Shown here in pieces: positions 37,410 to 45,500 of a DNA stretch of 64,000 nt (position 1 is its first letter; each line of letters starts with the position of its first letter). Origin of the DNA: Prosthecobacter debontii (GTDB taxonomy: Bacteria > Verrucomicrobiota > Verrucomicrobiia > Verrucomicrobiales > Akkermansiaceae); the NCBI GenBank assembly GCA_945873125.1, contig CAMCBV010000013.1, forward strand, positions 1 to 64,000. Reading direction: 5' to 3'. Position numbers and translations under genes: made by a program. Below the pieces are notes generated by a model. It was not told the origin of the DNA. It saw only the letters and a program-made list of their open reading frames with translations, and ran no database searches.

Positions 37410-37428
37410 TGATTCATTGGAATTCTCC
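37312..37428 (-). repeat. leader cassette A, copy 3 (fused to the oxidoreductase)
   Basis: Matches 33762-33873 over the leader, signal peptide and first beta strand. Similarity ends inside the codon after FILAG (near 37312). The MKPT start codon has become AAG, and an ATG six bases upstream takes its place. Confidence 0.8.
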
Positions 37429-38895
37429 ATCTATTCCACTGCTAGGAGTTTGCTTTCTGCGGGAGGCCCCTGAAAGAGCCAATGGGTCGGCCCGGAGGGC
37501 GGGGAAATGGGGGTTGTTCTCATCATTCTGATTCGGGCTGTCGAAGAAGAGGGCGGTGTGGGATTTCGGCGGCCAGGTTTCGTAGAGCCCGGCATCGACT
37601 TCGACATAGTCGATCTCCAGATTCACCGGCTTTCCTTCTCCTCTTTGTCCGGTGGCGGAAATGTTGTGGATTTCAAGATACTCCGTGCAATTGGGGGAGT
37701 CTCCGACTTCGTGCACTTTCCGGTAGGGGTTCCGCGGCAGCCCATCGAGCGGAACCTCAAAGGTGACAAACTCCGGATCCTTGGTGGAAGCGGTCACTTC
37801 AACGTCCCGGTCACCGATCCTTTCTGACATTTTTCCCTCGTTGTTGGTTTGAAACCCGAAAACCACTCTGAGGTTCGCAGACTGACCGGGTTGGCGTTCA
37901 CTTGCACCGACGCGAATCCGGACCCGGAGGATGCCTTCATCCGGAACCGAGTTTCCGAGGTCGAGGTGGAATTGTCGGGACGGCGGGAGGACTGCAACGA
38001 CGCTCGAGACCGGCGGGGGAGCGGAGATGGTCTTGTCGGGTTTGAGATTCCAAATCCCGTGGTGAGCCTCATCATCAAGGATCACGTAGTAGGCCCATTG
38101 ATAAGAGAAACCATCGCCGGTGTCCTTGTTGAAAACGTGGGTGTGCCAGATCTGTCCGGCATCAACGGGATACTCGCGATGGACGGGTTTCTGTTTCAAT
38201 GCTGCGGCCTTGTCCATCGCCTCCTGCATCGGGATCTGCCAGGTCACCGCCTTCGGGCGGTCTCCTTCCACGGTTGCTTTCTGCAGGGCCCCGATGGCAA
38301 TCTCGCGATAGGTATCGAGCTGAGTCGCCGACATCTGGAGATACTTTGAGCTGTTCTTGAAACCGTCTTCGGAGGTGTTTTCGGGCGGGAGTTCCTCGGT
38401 AAACTGTAGGTTGAGATCCAGCAAGTCCTGCAGGGCGTGGTTGTATTCGTAGTTCGCCATCCGGCGAAAGGAGCTGTGACCTCCGGCACTTTTCCTGACC
38501 TGGCTGGCCTTATGCATTTCATTCCCCAACCATTCGACGATTCGAGCCCGGTCTTCGTCCTTGAGATGATAGTCCGGTTCGTCATCCGGCGGCATCTCGT
38601 GTTGGCTGAGGACGTCGTAAATCTCGACCCACCGATCGATATCCCCACCGCTGAGAAGATTGGGATCCAGTTCATCAACCCGGAGTCCTGCCTTGGACTT
38701 TTCCGGGCCATGACAATCGACGCAGGATTTTGCGAAAAGCGGCGCTACGGAATTCTGAAAGTCGTCAAGATTCGCCGCTGGCACGGGTTCCGCCGCGCCG
38801 ACGGGGTGGAACCATCCTGCCAGCGCCATGACCGGCAGAATACTGACAAGTTTTGCTCGAAAGTGGGGAGGCATGATTGAGTTTCCGTGCGTCAT
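37414..38895 (-). CDS. planctomycete cytochrome c / DUF1587 protein, C-terminally truncated
   Basis: 493 aa from ATG 38895, which has GGAG seven bases upstream and overlaps the preceding stop as ATGA. Signal peptide, then a PSCyt1 heme domain (CVDCH at 58-62; HEMPPDDEPDYHLKDEDRAR) and DUF1587 (HSSFRRMANYEYNHALQDLL ... PPENTSEDGFKNSS), then a beta-rich domain ending near WPPKSHTALFFDSPN. Full-length members go on into DUF1592, DUF1588 and DUF1585 domains; here the frame ends about 40 residues later in an unrelated-looking tail at the edge of leader cassette A. A truncated, perhaps non-functional relative. Confidence 0.75.
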   Translation of the reverse strand: MTHGNSIMPPHFRAKLVSILPVMALAGWFHPVGAAEPVPAANLDDFQNSVAPLFAKSCVDCHGPEKSKAGLRVDELDPNLLSGGDIDRWVEIYDVLSQHEMPPDDEPDYHLKDEDRARIVEWLGNEMHKASQVRKSAGGHSSFRRMANYEYNHALQDLLDLNLQFTEELPPENTSEDGFKNSSKYLQMSATQLDTYREIAIGALQKATVEGDRPKAVTWQIPMQEAMDKAAALKQKPVHREYPVDAGQIWHTHVFNKDTGDGFSYQWAYYVILDDEAHHGIWNLKPDKTISAPPPVSSVVAVLPPSRQFHLDLGNSVPDEGILRVRIRVGASERQPGQSANLRVVFGFQTNNEGKMSERIGDRDVEVTASTKDPEFVTFEVPLDGLPRNPYRKVHEVGDSPNCTEYLEIHNISATGQRGEGKPVNLEIDYVEVDAGLYETWPPKSHTALFFDSPNQNDENNPHFPALRADPLALSGASRRKQTPSSGIDGEFQ

Positions 38896-39671
38896 TTTTT
38901 CACTCCCCAAATCTCTTCCAGAAGATCATGAAGGACCGGATCATGTTCCTTGAGCTCGGCGCGGACGAAGGGGTAGAAGTCGTTGCGATCAAAGTAGGCT
39001 TCGGTTCCTTCGGCAAAGTATTCCATCGGAGTGGAGGCGGCATAGGCGCGGACTTTGCGACCGGTGTGGTCGAGAACCTCGTCGTAAATCCCGGCTTTCA
39101 TGGCCTTCTCGTAAGCGGCGAGGATGCGGGGTTCCTCGTAGCCGCCCAGAATCTGGTCGTGAAAGGCATGGCTCAATTCGTGGAGAATGACCGAAGGGTG
39201 TTTTGCCAGTTGTTGGCGCTCCAGTAACGAGGCCGCCCGGGTGATGTGGACTTTCTTGGCGAGACGCGGGTCGTATCCCCGCTCAACAAGCCAGTCGGCC
39301 CCCGGGTGATAGGGGCCGGGTTCCACGTTGATCTCCGGGTGATCGTGTTCGATCCAAATTCCCACTGTCTGCAATTGCTTCAGACGGTCTTGGGGAATCA
39401 TGATCGCGATGCGCAGCAGGTGGCTTGCCAACATCGTCAGGGCTTGGGCTCCTTCCGCCGAATGTTCTCCCTCAAGCATTTTTGGATCGATATGGACTTT
39501 CCAGCCTTCGACCTCCCGAACGACCGGATCGAAGTGTTTGTTCGCGCTAGTGTCGCCGGAAGCCGCGGGGTCCGCCTTTGCCAACAATAGCGCGATCAGC
39601 AAAGTCGCTGCGCTTGTGATGAACAACTGGATTCCGACAAGGATGCGTGGTGTTTTGATGGCGGGGCGCAT
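38892..39671 (-). CDS. secreted HExxH zinc-peptidase-like protein (ATLF-type)
   Basis: 259 aa; N-terminal hydrophobic segment (about 8-32) as signal or anchor. The zinc motif is HELSHAF (His164, Glu165, His168), with a downstream acidic helix YFAEGTEAYF (Glu217/Glu221) that can give the third ligand. The layout, with a WIEHDHP segment and the YHPGADWLVERGYDPRLAKKV region, resembles anthrax-lethal-factor-like (ATLF) metallopeptidase domains found in Planctomycetes and Verrucomicrobia. The gene is translationally coupled (ATGA) to the cytochrome/DUF1587 gene. Whether it cleaves peptides here is unknown. Confidence 0.72.
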   Translation of the reverse strand: MRPAIKTPRILVGIQLFITSAATLLIALLLAKADPAASGDTSANKHFDPVVREVEGWKVHIDPKMLEGEHSAEGAQALTMLASHLLRIAIMIPQDRLKQLQTVGIWIEHDHPEINVEPGPYHPGADWLVERGYDPRLAKKVHITRAASLLERQQLAKHPSVILHELSHAFHDQILGGYEEPRILAAYEKAMKAGIYDEVLDHTGRKVRAYAASTPMEYFAEGTEAYFDRNDFYPFVRAELKEHDPVLHDLLEEIWGVKK

Positions 39672-39726
39672 GGGAAAAATTCGCTTTGATTGAGAGATGG
39701 ATTAAGATATCAGGGGTGGCCTGCCG

Positions 39727-40899
39727 TCATTTTTCTATCAAGAGCCTCAAGAACTTTTGTGGGGTGTCAGTGGCCGCAGAGGCCGTGCGGCGGCCCAATG
39801 CGTCGGGTGGAGAAATCGTGATGCCCTCAGTGGACCAGGTCTGCAAGTCGGTGCTGCTCTCGACCTTGTAGGTAATGTCAGGCCGTCCGGCGAAGTAGGT
39901 CATGGCCATGCGATTTGGCAGGAGACCGCCCGCAGGCAGCCCGCTGGCCGGATTTTTGAACGGATCAAGATCAAGAGCGTAACTAGTGAGGAGGCTGACA
40001 CCGGTGCCATCGGGCTCCTGCTGAAGGGGCGTCTGCATGGGAAGATCATGCTCCAGCAGCCATTTTTGCGATGGGCTTGGTGCTGCACTGATTACTTGTG
40101 CCGGGAATCCCGTCGATTTGGGAGTCCAGACGGGCGCGGTGAAGCCGGTTTTTCCACTGATGAAAAACACACTGAATTCCGGATCGGTTTTTCGGAAAAG
40201 GTTTCCACTTACCGTCGGGGCATTCCCAAGGAATACGGCAGAACTCAGCGGGCAATTTATGAAGCAATTGTTTCCCAGAAAGGTGACGCTTGCCGGGAGG
40301 GTTACGGACTTTAGACTTAAGCAATCTAGAAAAGCGCGCTCTCCAATGGTTGTGAGTCCTTCACTGAAAACGACACTGCGCAATTCAGTGCATAATTCAA
40401 AGGCCCGGGGAGAAATGGAGGTGATGCTGGGGGGCAAGACAAGGGAGGTGAGGGCACGGCACCCAAAGAAAGATAAAGGACCGAGGGAAGTCACATTTGA
40501 GCCAAAGCTGACAGACTCCATGTTTAAAGATTGATAAAATGCAGAGTCCCCGATGGTCGTCACACTGTCCGGGATGACGACAGATTGCAGATTGAAACAG
40601 ATCGCAAATGCCGTGGTGCCAATCAAGGTCACTGTAGGTGGAATCGTGACAGAGGTCAAGTTTGAGCCAAAGAAGGCCCCTGTTAGCCCGACCCCTGTAA
40701 TGGCGGTCACAGGCTTGCCTTCTATCTCCGCAGGGATTTCCACATGTCCGGTGATGTTGTCTGGATAGTCGGTGATATGAACTCCGCCATTCACCACCTC
40801 ATAAGTAAATAGGCCGCTGACTCCTGCCTGAAGGTTGCCAGGCATGATCATGAGGAATGGGATGCATAGTAGTATTCTTTTTTGGATGATTCTTTTCAT
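39727..40899 (-). CDS. BspA-type leucine-rich-repeat secreted protein
   Basis: 390 aa with a signal peptide (ILLCIPFLMIMPGNLQA). After a short GLFTYEVVNGGVHITDY opening it has about seven LRR_5 repeats of 23 residues (for example LTSVTIPPTVTLIGTTAF, LQSVVIPDSVTTIGDSAF, LKSVTLPASVTFLGNNCF) over about 50-230. The last 130 residues contain the 'YKVESSTDLQTWS' type module with a C-terminal LRLLIEK, common at the ends of secreted verrucomicrobial proteins. Probably a cell-surface adhesion or binding protein. Confidence 0.85.
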   Translation of the reverse strand: MKRIIQKRILLCIPFLMIMPGNLQAGVSGLFTYEVVNGGVHITDYPDNITGHVEIPAEIEGKPVTAITGVGLTGAFFGSNLTSVTIPPTVTLIGTTAFAICFNLQSVVIPDSVTTIGDSAFYQSLNMESVSFGSNVTSLGPLSFFGCRALTSLVLPPSITSISPRAFELCTELRSVVFSEGLTTIGERAFLDCLSLKSVTLPASVTFLGNNCFINCPLSSAVFLGNAPTVSGNLFRKTDPEFSVFFISGKTGFTAPVWTPKSTGFPAQVISAAPSPSQKWLLEHDLPMQTPLQQEPDGTGVSLLTSYALDLDPFKNPASGLPAGGLLPNRMAMTYFAGRPDITYKVESSTDLQTWSTEGITISPPDALGRRTASAATDTPQKFLRLLIEK

Positions 40900-40942
40900 G
40901 GTTATTTAATTTGTTGGTATTCATATTTTTGGGGAATGCGGC

Positions 40943-41449
40943 TTAGGGTGAATCGCTCTTGGGATGTAAAGACTCGAACCTACCAGCTACCTTGTTTTTT
41001 CGGACGTTGTCCCACGGGAACACGTGACCGTTCATGGCAACGTAGACACCTGAGGGTAGAGACTGCACAAACGCGAGGGCGGCACCCAGATTGAAGAGCC
41101 CGTCCGAGCTGCCGAATTTGTAGGGGACCATGGCTCCCGTCAGGACGATGGTTTTATCCAAGCCACTGCGTCCAAGTACAGCAGCGGTATCCGTCATGGT
41201 ATCGGTTCCGTGTGTGATCACGATACGATCTGCCGCGGCCGTCCGGCAGCATTCGACAATACGCACACGGTCATCAGGAGTCATCTGCAAGCTATCGACC
41301 ATCATCAGGGTCTGGATCTCCGTCTTCAGGCCGCTGCGGCCTAAGCTCAACATCTCCGGCACATGCGTGTTCTTAAAATACAATTCACCATTCAGCTCGT
41401 TGTATTCCTTATCAAAGGTGCCGCCGGTGACGATGATGTGAATGTTCAT
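40943..41449 (-). CDS. stand-alone asparaginase N-domain protein
   Basis: 168 aa, cytoplasmic (no signal peptide). It has the two active-site threonine motifs of L-asparaginases, IIVTGGTFDK (near residue 10) and ITHGTDTM (near 80), and the GAMVPYKFGSSDGLFNLG loop, but stops after the first domain; classical enzymes are about 330 aa with a second domain. Single-domain homologues exist in other bacteria, so this is probably a complete protein. Activity on asparagine is not assured. It is the only clearly cytoplasmic product in the island and looks out of place there. Confidence 0.78.
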   Translation of the reverse strand: MNIHIIVTGGTFDKEYNELNGELYFKNTHVPEMLSLGRSGLKTEIQTLMMVDSLQMTPDDRVRIVECCRTAAADRIVITHGTDTMTDTAAVLGRSGLDKTIVLTGAMVPYKFGSSDGLFNLGAALAFVQSLPSGVYVAMNGHVFPWDNVRKNKVAGRFESLHPKSDSP

Positions 41450-41654
41450 GTGAGAAATTTACGATAGTTGTTGATGAAATTTATTAATGAGCGCATGCCG
41501 TGAATGTTTTTACCCAACGGAAAAATACGGAGTTTATTTTTTGTTAGTTTGTTAGATGTTAAGTAAAAATAGAGAATAATGTGTTAGAAAAACGTTTTTG
41601 AAATGAGGTATCCTGAGTCCGATTACAGCAAGTTATCCTTACCGCTGAATGCAG

Positions 41655-41705
41655 CAAACATTTTTCCCATTGAAACTTGTCCTGATTTCCGATAGTTTTC
41701 TGGGC
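41655..41705 (+). repeat. 51-bp direct repeat, copy 1 (leader of a lost GntR-type regulator?)
   Basis: It differs from 46161-46211 at only two of 51 positions. Copy 2 ends exactly at the GTG start of the regulator gene; here the sequence after the repeat does not encode a regulator. Confidence 0.8.
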
Positions 41706-41738
41706 TGGGAAAAGTGGTGTGCTGCTGACGGCCCGACA

Positions 41739-41789
41739 TCAACCAACCAACCCATCAAGAGGCCACAAGAAGATAATTCCTTCTTTCAT
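41739..41789 (-). pseudogene. 16-codon orphan frame with strong RBS (remnant 5' end of a gene)
   Basis: ATG at 41789 follows AAGGAGG with seven bases between, the best Shine-Dalgarno in the island; the site lies inside the last codons of the upstream gene (stop at 41792). The frame reads MKEGIIFLWPLDGLVG and then stops. Its position suggests a third gene once translated with its upstream neighbour and now deleted. A leader peptide is an alternative. Confidence 0.4.
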
Positions 41790-41791
41790 AG

Positions 41792-42481
41792 TTACTCCTC
41801 CTTTTTATTTTCGGCTATGCGAAAATCGGAGAATGACCTGATCTTGGGAGCGCGGCGCTTTCCCTCGTCGAAGACAAACACGATGCTGCGGGAGCGCGGA
41901 TCGTGGCGCCACTGGCTTTCGATCAGCGGGTGGGTGCGCTCGTCGCCGGGGACGCGGAAGTAAATTTCGACCGGGTAATTCTCAAGCTTGCTGGCGGGCT
42001 CATTCACTAACGCCGAACTGTTAGGCGCGAGCTTGAGAGAGGATTTACCTACCGTGCCTGCGAGATGCTTCGGGGTGAGGTTAAACCACAGCATTTCCCC
42101 AAGGCGAAACTTGTCATAATTTGCATTTACCACCTGCATGCGCAACGGCATCAATCTATTAGATGGGTCATTGATGATCAGCAGGTAAAAATCTATAGTA
42201 GCGGCTGGCACCGTGACCTCGGGAGATCCCGGCGGAATTTCTTCGAGCTTTCCAACTGGCGAGGCAAGCAACCATATCTTGATGTCGCCGGGACGGAGCT
42301 TATAGACGGGTGAAAAGCTGAGCCGCGGCAAGGTAACTTCCTGGGAACTCCGGCCATCGAAAAGGTAGTATTTACCTTGAGCTTGCTCTGGACCGTTGAG
42401 GAAAAGTGTCCGGCAGGTGTGTCCGCCCTCCTGTGCGTTGAGAAGGCCGGTGAGGAAAAGGAGCAGTGTGATGATTCTCAT
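41792..42481 (-). CDS. secreted protein of unknown function, partner of the Verru_Chthon-type gene
   Basis: 229 aa from ATG 42481, which opens into a signal peptide (MRIITLLLFLTGLLNA); the upstream ATG at 42538 gives a basic extension overlapping the previous gene. The mature part looks all-beta: TLFLNGPEQAQGKYYLFDGR, a PVYKLRPGDIKIWLLAS strand pair, LLIINDPSNRLMPLRMQVVN and NYPVEIYFRVPGDERTHPL. No catalytic motif was recognised. It lies 46 bp downstream of the prepilin-like gene and is probably its partner, perhaps a surface or assembly component. Confidence 0.65.
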   Translation of the reverse strand: MRIITLLLFLTGLLNAQEGGHTCRTLFLNGPEQAQGKYYLFDGRSSQEVTLPRLSFSPVYKLRPGDIKIWLLASPVGKLEEIPPGSPEVTVPAATIDFYLLIINDPSNRLMPLRMQVVNANYDKFRLGEMLWFNLTPKHLAGTVGKSSLKLAPNSSALVNEPASKLENYPVEIYFRVPGDERTHPLIESQWRHDPRSRSIVFVFDEGKRRAPKIRSFSDFRIAENKKEE

Positions 42482-42527
42482 TTTTTTTACCAAGGTGTAT
42501 TTGTTTATGATTACGCACCTCCGGAAA

Positions 42528-45500
42528 CTACACCTCATTATGGTTTAACCAGCGGAAGGAAATGATCTCGAACTTGCGCCCGTGGGTGAGATTCATCTGG
42601 CTGACGGGCTGGGTGATGATATCCGGCTTATCCGCAGGATCGATGAAATCTCTGGTGCGCCTGACGGTGGCCTCGCACCATGCCCGCGCCAGCACCTTGC
42701 CATCGGAACTACGGGAATCCCCGTAGGTGCGGATGGTGAAGGTGTCATCGCGGGCAGTGAGGATAGGAGCAAGAGGACGGAGCACATCCGCCTGCCGGGT
42801 CCAACCGGGCAGGCCATAGGTGTTATGGCCGACTGCGGCTTCCGGAAACACATATCCCGTGTCACGGAGGGTGGTGGCACCGAAGGGCAAGGCCACCGAT
42901 GCTACGGATTCATTTTGAATCACCTGGAAAGGATTGAGGTCGGCATCTGCAGTCAGGGCATTCAGAGCTGCCTGAATCGCTCCGGCAAGGGCGAGATTGG
43001 TGTCATTGGAAAGCTGCCGGTTTACAAACTCCGAAAGCGATAAAAACGGGCCGCGCAGTCGGACTTGTTCGACGATTTTCTCGGCAAGCAGATCCAGCAT
43101 TTCGTCATCCAGGACGCGGTAGCCGGTGAATTCCGTGGTGTCGGCATACTCCCCAGCAACTTGGGGCGCCTCTCCCGCGGCCCTGTCCCCAGCCACACTG
43201 GTGCGACTGAAAGCGTAATCGGTCGTAGCGGAGAGATTGATGGCTCCGGTGGGCTGAGTGTAGGGAATCTTCTGGTTCCTTGCATGACCCAGAAGCGCGC
43301 GCCACGCTTTCACCGATGTGGAGTTGACATTGAACATCCCCTCCACCTCTAGGCGGGAGGCGATCCGTTTCCATGAATCAGCGGGTGCCACCTGATCGGT
43401 GTAGGTTTTGTCGGCAGCGGTGGCGTCTGTCGTTGCATCACCAAAAATGGGGCGGTAGGCCCGGTTGACCAGAGGGTCCTTGCCGGTTAGAAAATCGAGA
43501 TAGTTCTGACGCAGGTCGGCGCCGCCCGCAGGGCCGAAAGCGAGAGGCTCTGGGGCAATGGAAGAGAAAAACCAGTCATCGAACAAAACATGGTTCGCGC
43601 AGTAGGAATCGTCCTGCTGTTCATTGCTGCGGGAATTGGCGCGGGTGTTTGCTGGGCTGTTCACGACCGAATTTTTCGGGATGAGAGGAGTTGCGTCCGA
43701 GTTGGCCACCACATTGCCGGTGTAAGGAGGGGTCGGGTTCAGCGCCCGCATCTGCATGTGAGTCAATTCGGCCAGCGAAGCCAGCGGACGAGTGGGAAGT
43801 TCTGCGGCAACGATCCGTGAGACGCCTTCAGCCTTGCGCACACCGGTGACGATATAACCGCTGTTTGTCGTGTTATCAACATTGGGGATCATGTCATCCC
43901 CTCCGGACGAATGTTCGACCACACTGAAGTCCCATGGGCAATTGAGGAGATTCACATTACCAGGATAAAGATCCGTAAATCTAGGCTCACCATTGGAGGA
44001 AAAGAAGTCCACGACAGGTTCGGCCTGAACCACTCCCTTCGTGGCTGTGGCATTGTGATTGGCAATGCGGGAACCCAAGGTCATGGAGAGGATGGGAATC
44101 GGATTCGCCGAGCATTCGGCCAGAGTGGCGGATGCCAGCCCGATTTTTGGAGGATATATGTTATCTGCATCCGCCATATCATAAAAAATCTGAAACCAGC
44201 TGTGCGAACGGCCGGAGCCGGCACTGTCGACGAACCATTGATAAGCGCTTCCGCATACAGGGCGTCCGAGATAGGATCGTGAGGGAACATCAAATTTAGC
44301 ATCGACCTGCATGCTCACCGATCCGGGCAATGAGACCACATTGGGATCGAAAGGTGCGACAGAACCGGAGCCGATGATTCTTCTGTCCAAAACCCAGAAC
44401 ATGCCGACCCCGGTCCGGATCCCCGGTGACAGGCTGATCGACGTGCGGGTTGCTGCCGTAGAATTTTGCAAGGAGCCAGCGGCAGGGCTGAAAACGCGCG
44501 TTTCTCCGGGCTCCAGAACCAGCGGTCTCTGGTTAATAACTATGGCGAAATCCTGGATTCCTTGGTTTGTTCCTAGACTCTTGTTCCTATAGTCGAGGAA
44601 GCTGCTGCCTCCCTGGACCGCCCAGTATTCCGGGGCAAGGCTTGGCGCACCCGCCCCGGTCAGATTGTGCCTAAGAGCCAGTGGCCATGTATAGGCCGGA
44701 CTGATCATGAGTGTACCATTGAGAGTCAGCTTCGTGCTGTAAGGGTTCCATACGGTGACGATGGGAGTGTAGAGCACCGCCGGACGATACTTGCCGGATG
44801 TAGCACCCGTGGTCGTGGCGTAGTGGGAAACAATCATCTGCACCCTGGCCATCTGGGGCATGAGCCGGATATCGTGGAATGTGAGGGTGGCATTCGGTTG
44901 CGTCGTATCGGCCCCGATATCCTGCCAGCTCTGGTGGTTGATGTTCGGTGCGTTGGTGGACGTCGATGACATTTTCTTATAAAGTGTCGCGTAACTCTTG
45001 ATTTTCGCCCAACTGGCGATGGGTCCCCGCCTCGCCCAAAACTCCCGCAGGGTGGAAGCGCGGTAGTCTGACCAATGATAGAGCATGCTGTTGGGCGGCC
45101 TGGGATCAAGGTTGGAGGCCGGACGGGTGTATTGGAGATGCGCGGTCGGACTTAGCTTAAAAAACTCCAAACCGGTAGTCGGCTGCTCATCCCACTTCTC
45201 CGTGAGCAGGGAAAAATCCTTCCTCCAGCCGCCGGTGGCGGTGTTGGTGAGCAGGCCGACCGACGTAGCGGAAAGGTCGTGAAAAGATTGCTTGGGTGTG
45301 GGGCTTGCACCGACTTTTGCATACAGATCGGCGGTGGAGAGCGTGTAGGTCTTTTCTGCTGGCGAGGCGTCCGCGAGTAGAGACTCAAGCCCGAAGACTT
45401 CGGGATCGGCCGTGCTATGACTACGGACGAGATCCGACCAACCGGCGGCATCGTCGTTTTTGGGTTTGAAGGGTTTTGGGACGTGGGCCTTCTGATTATC

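Larger units (their letters stand above)
41450..41791. other. 342-bp gap: AT-rich stretch, regulator-leader repeat and orphan translation start
   Basis: No full gene is seen. The part next to the asparaginase start (41450-41620) is AT-rich and may hold its promoter. It is followed by a 51-bp repeat (41655-41705) and, on the minus strand, a 16-codon frame with a strong ribosome-binding site (41739-41789). The gap looks like the scar of a deletion. Confidence 0.6.

Noticed and set aside
41649-41963. 104-codon plus-strand frame starting at the 51-bp repeat
   Set aside because: Most of it is antisense to the secreted-protein gene and only the first residues resemble the regulator leader, so it is at best a remnant, not a gene.
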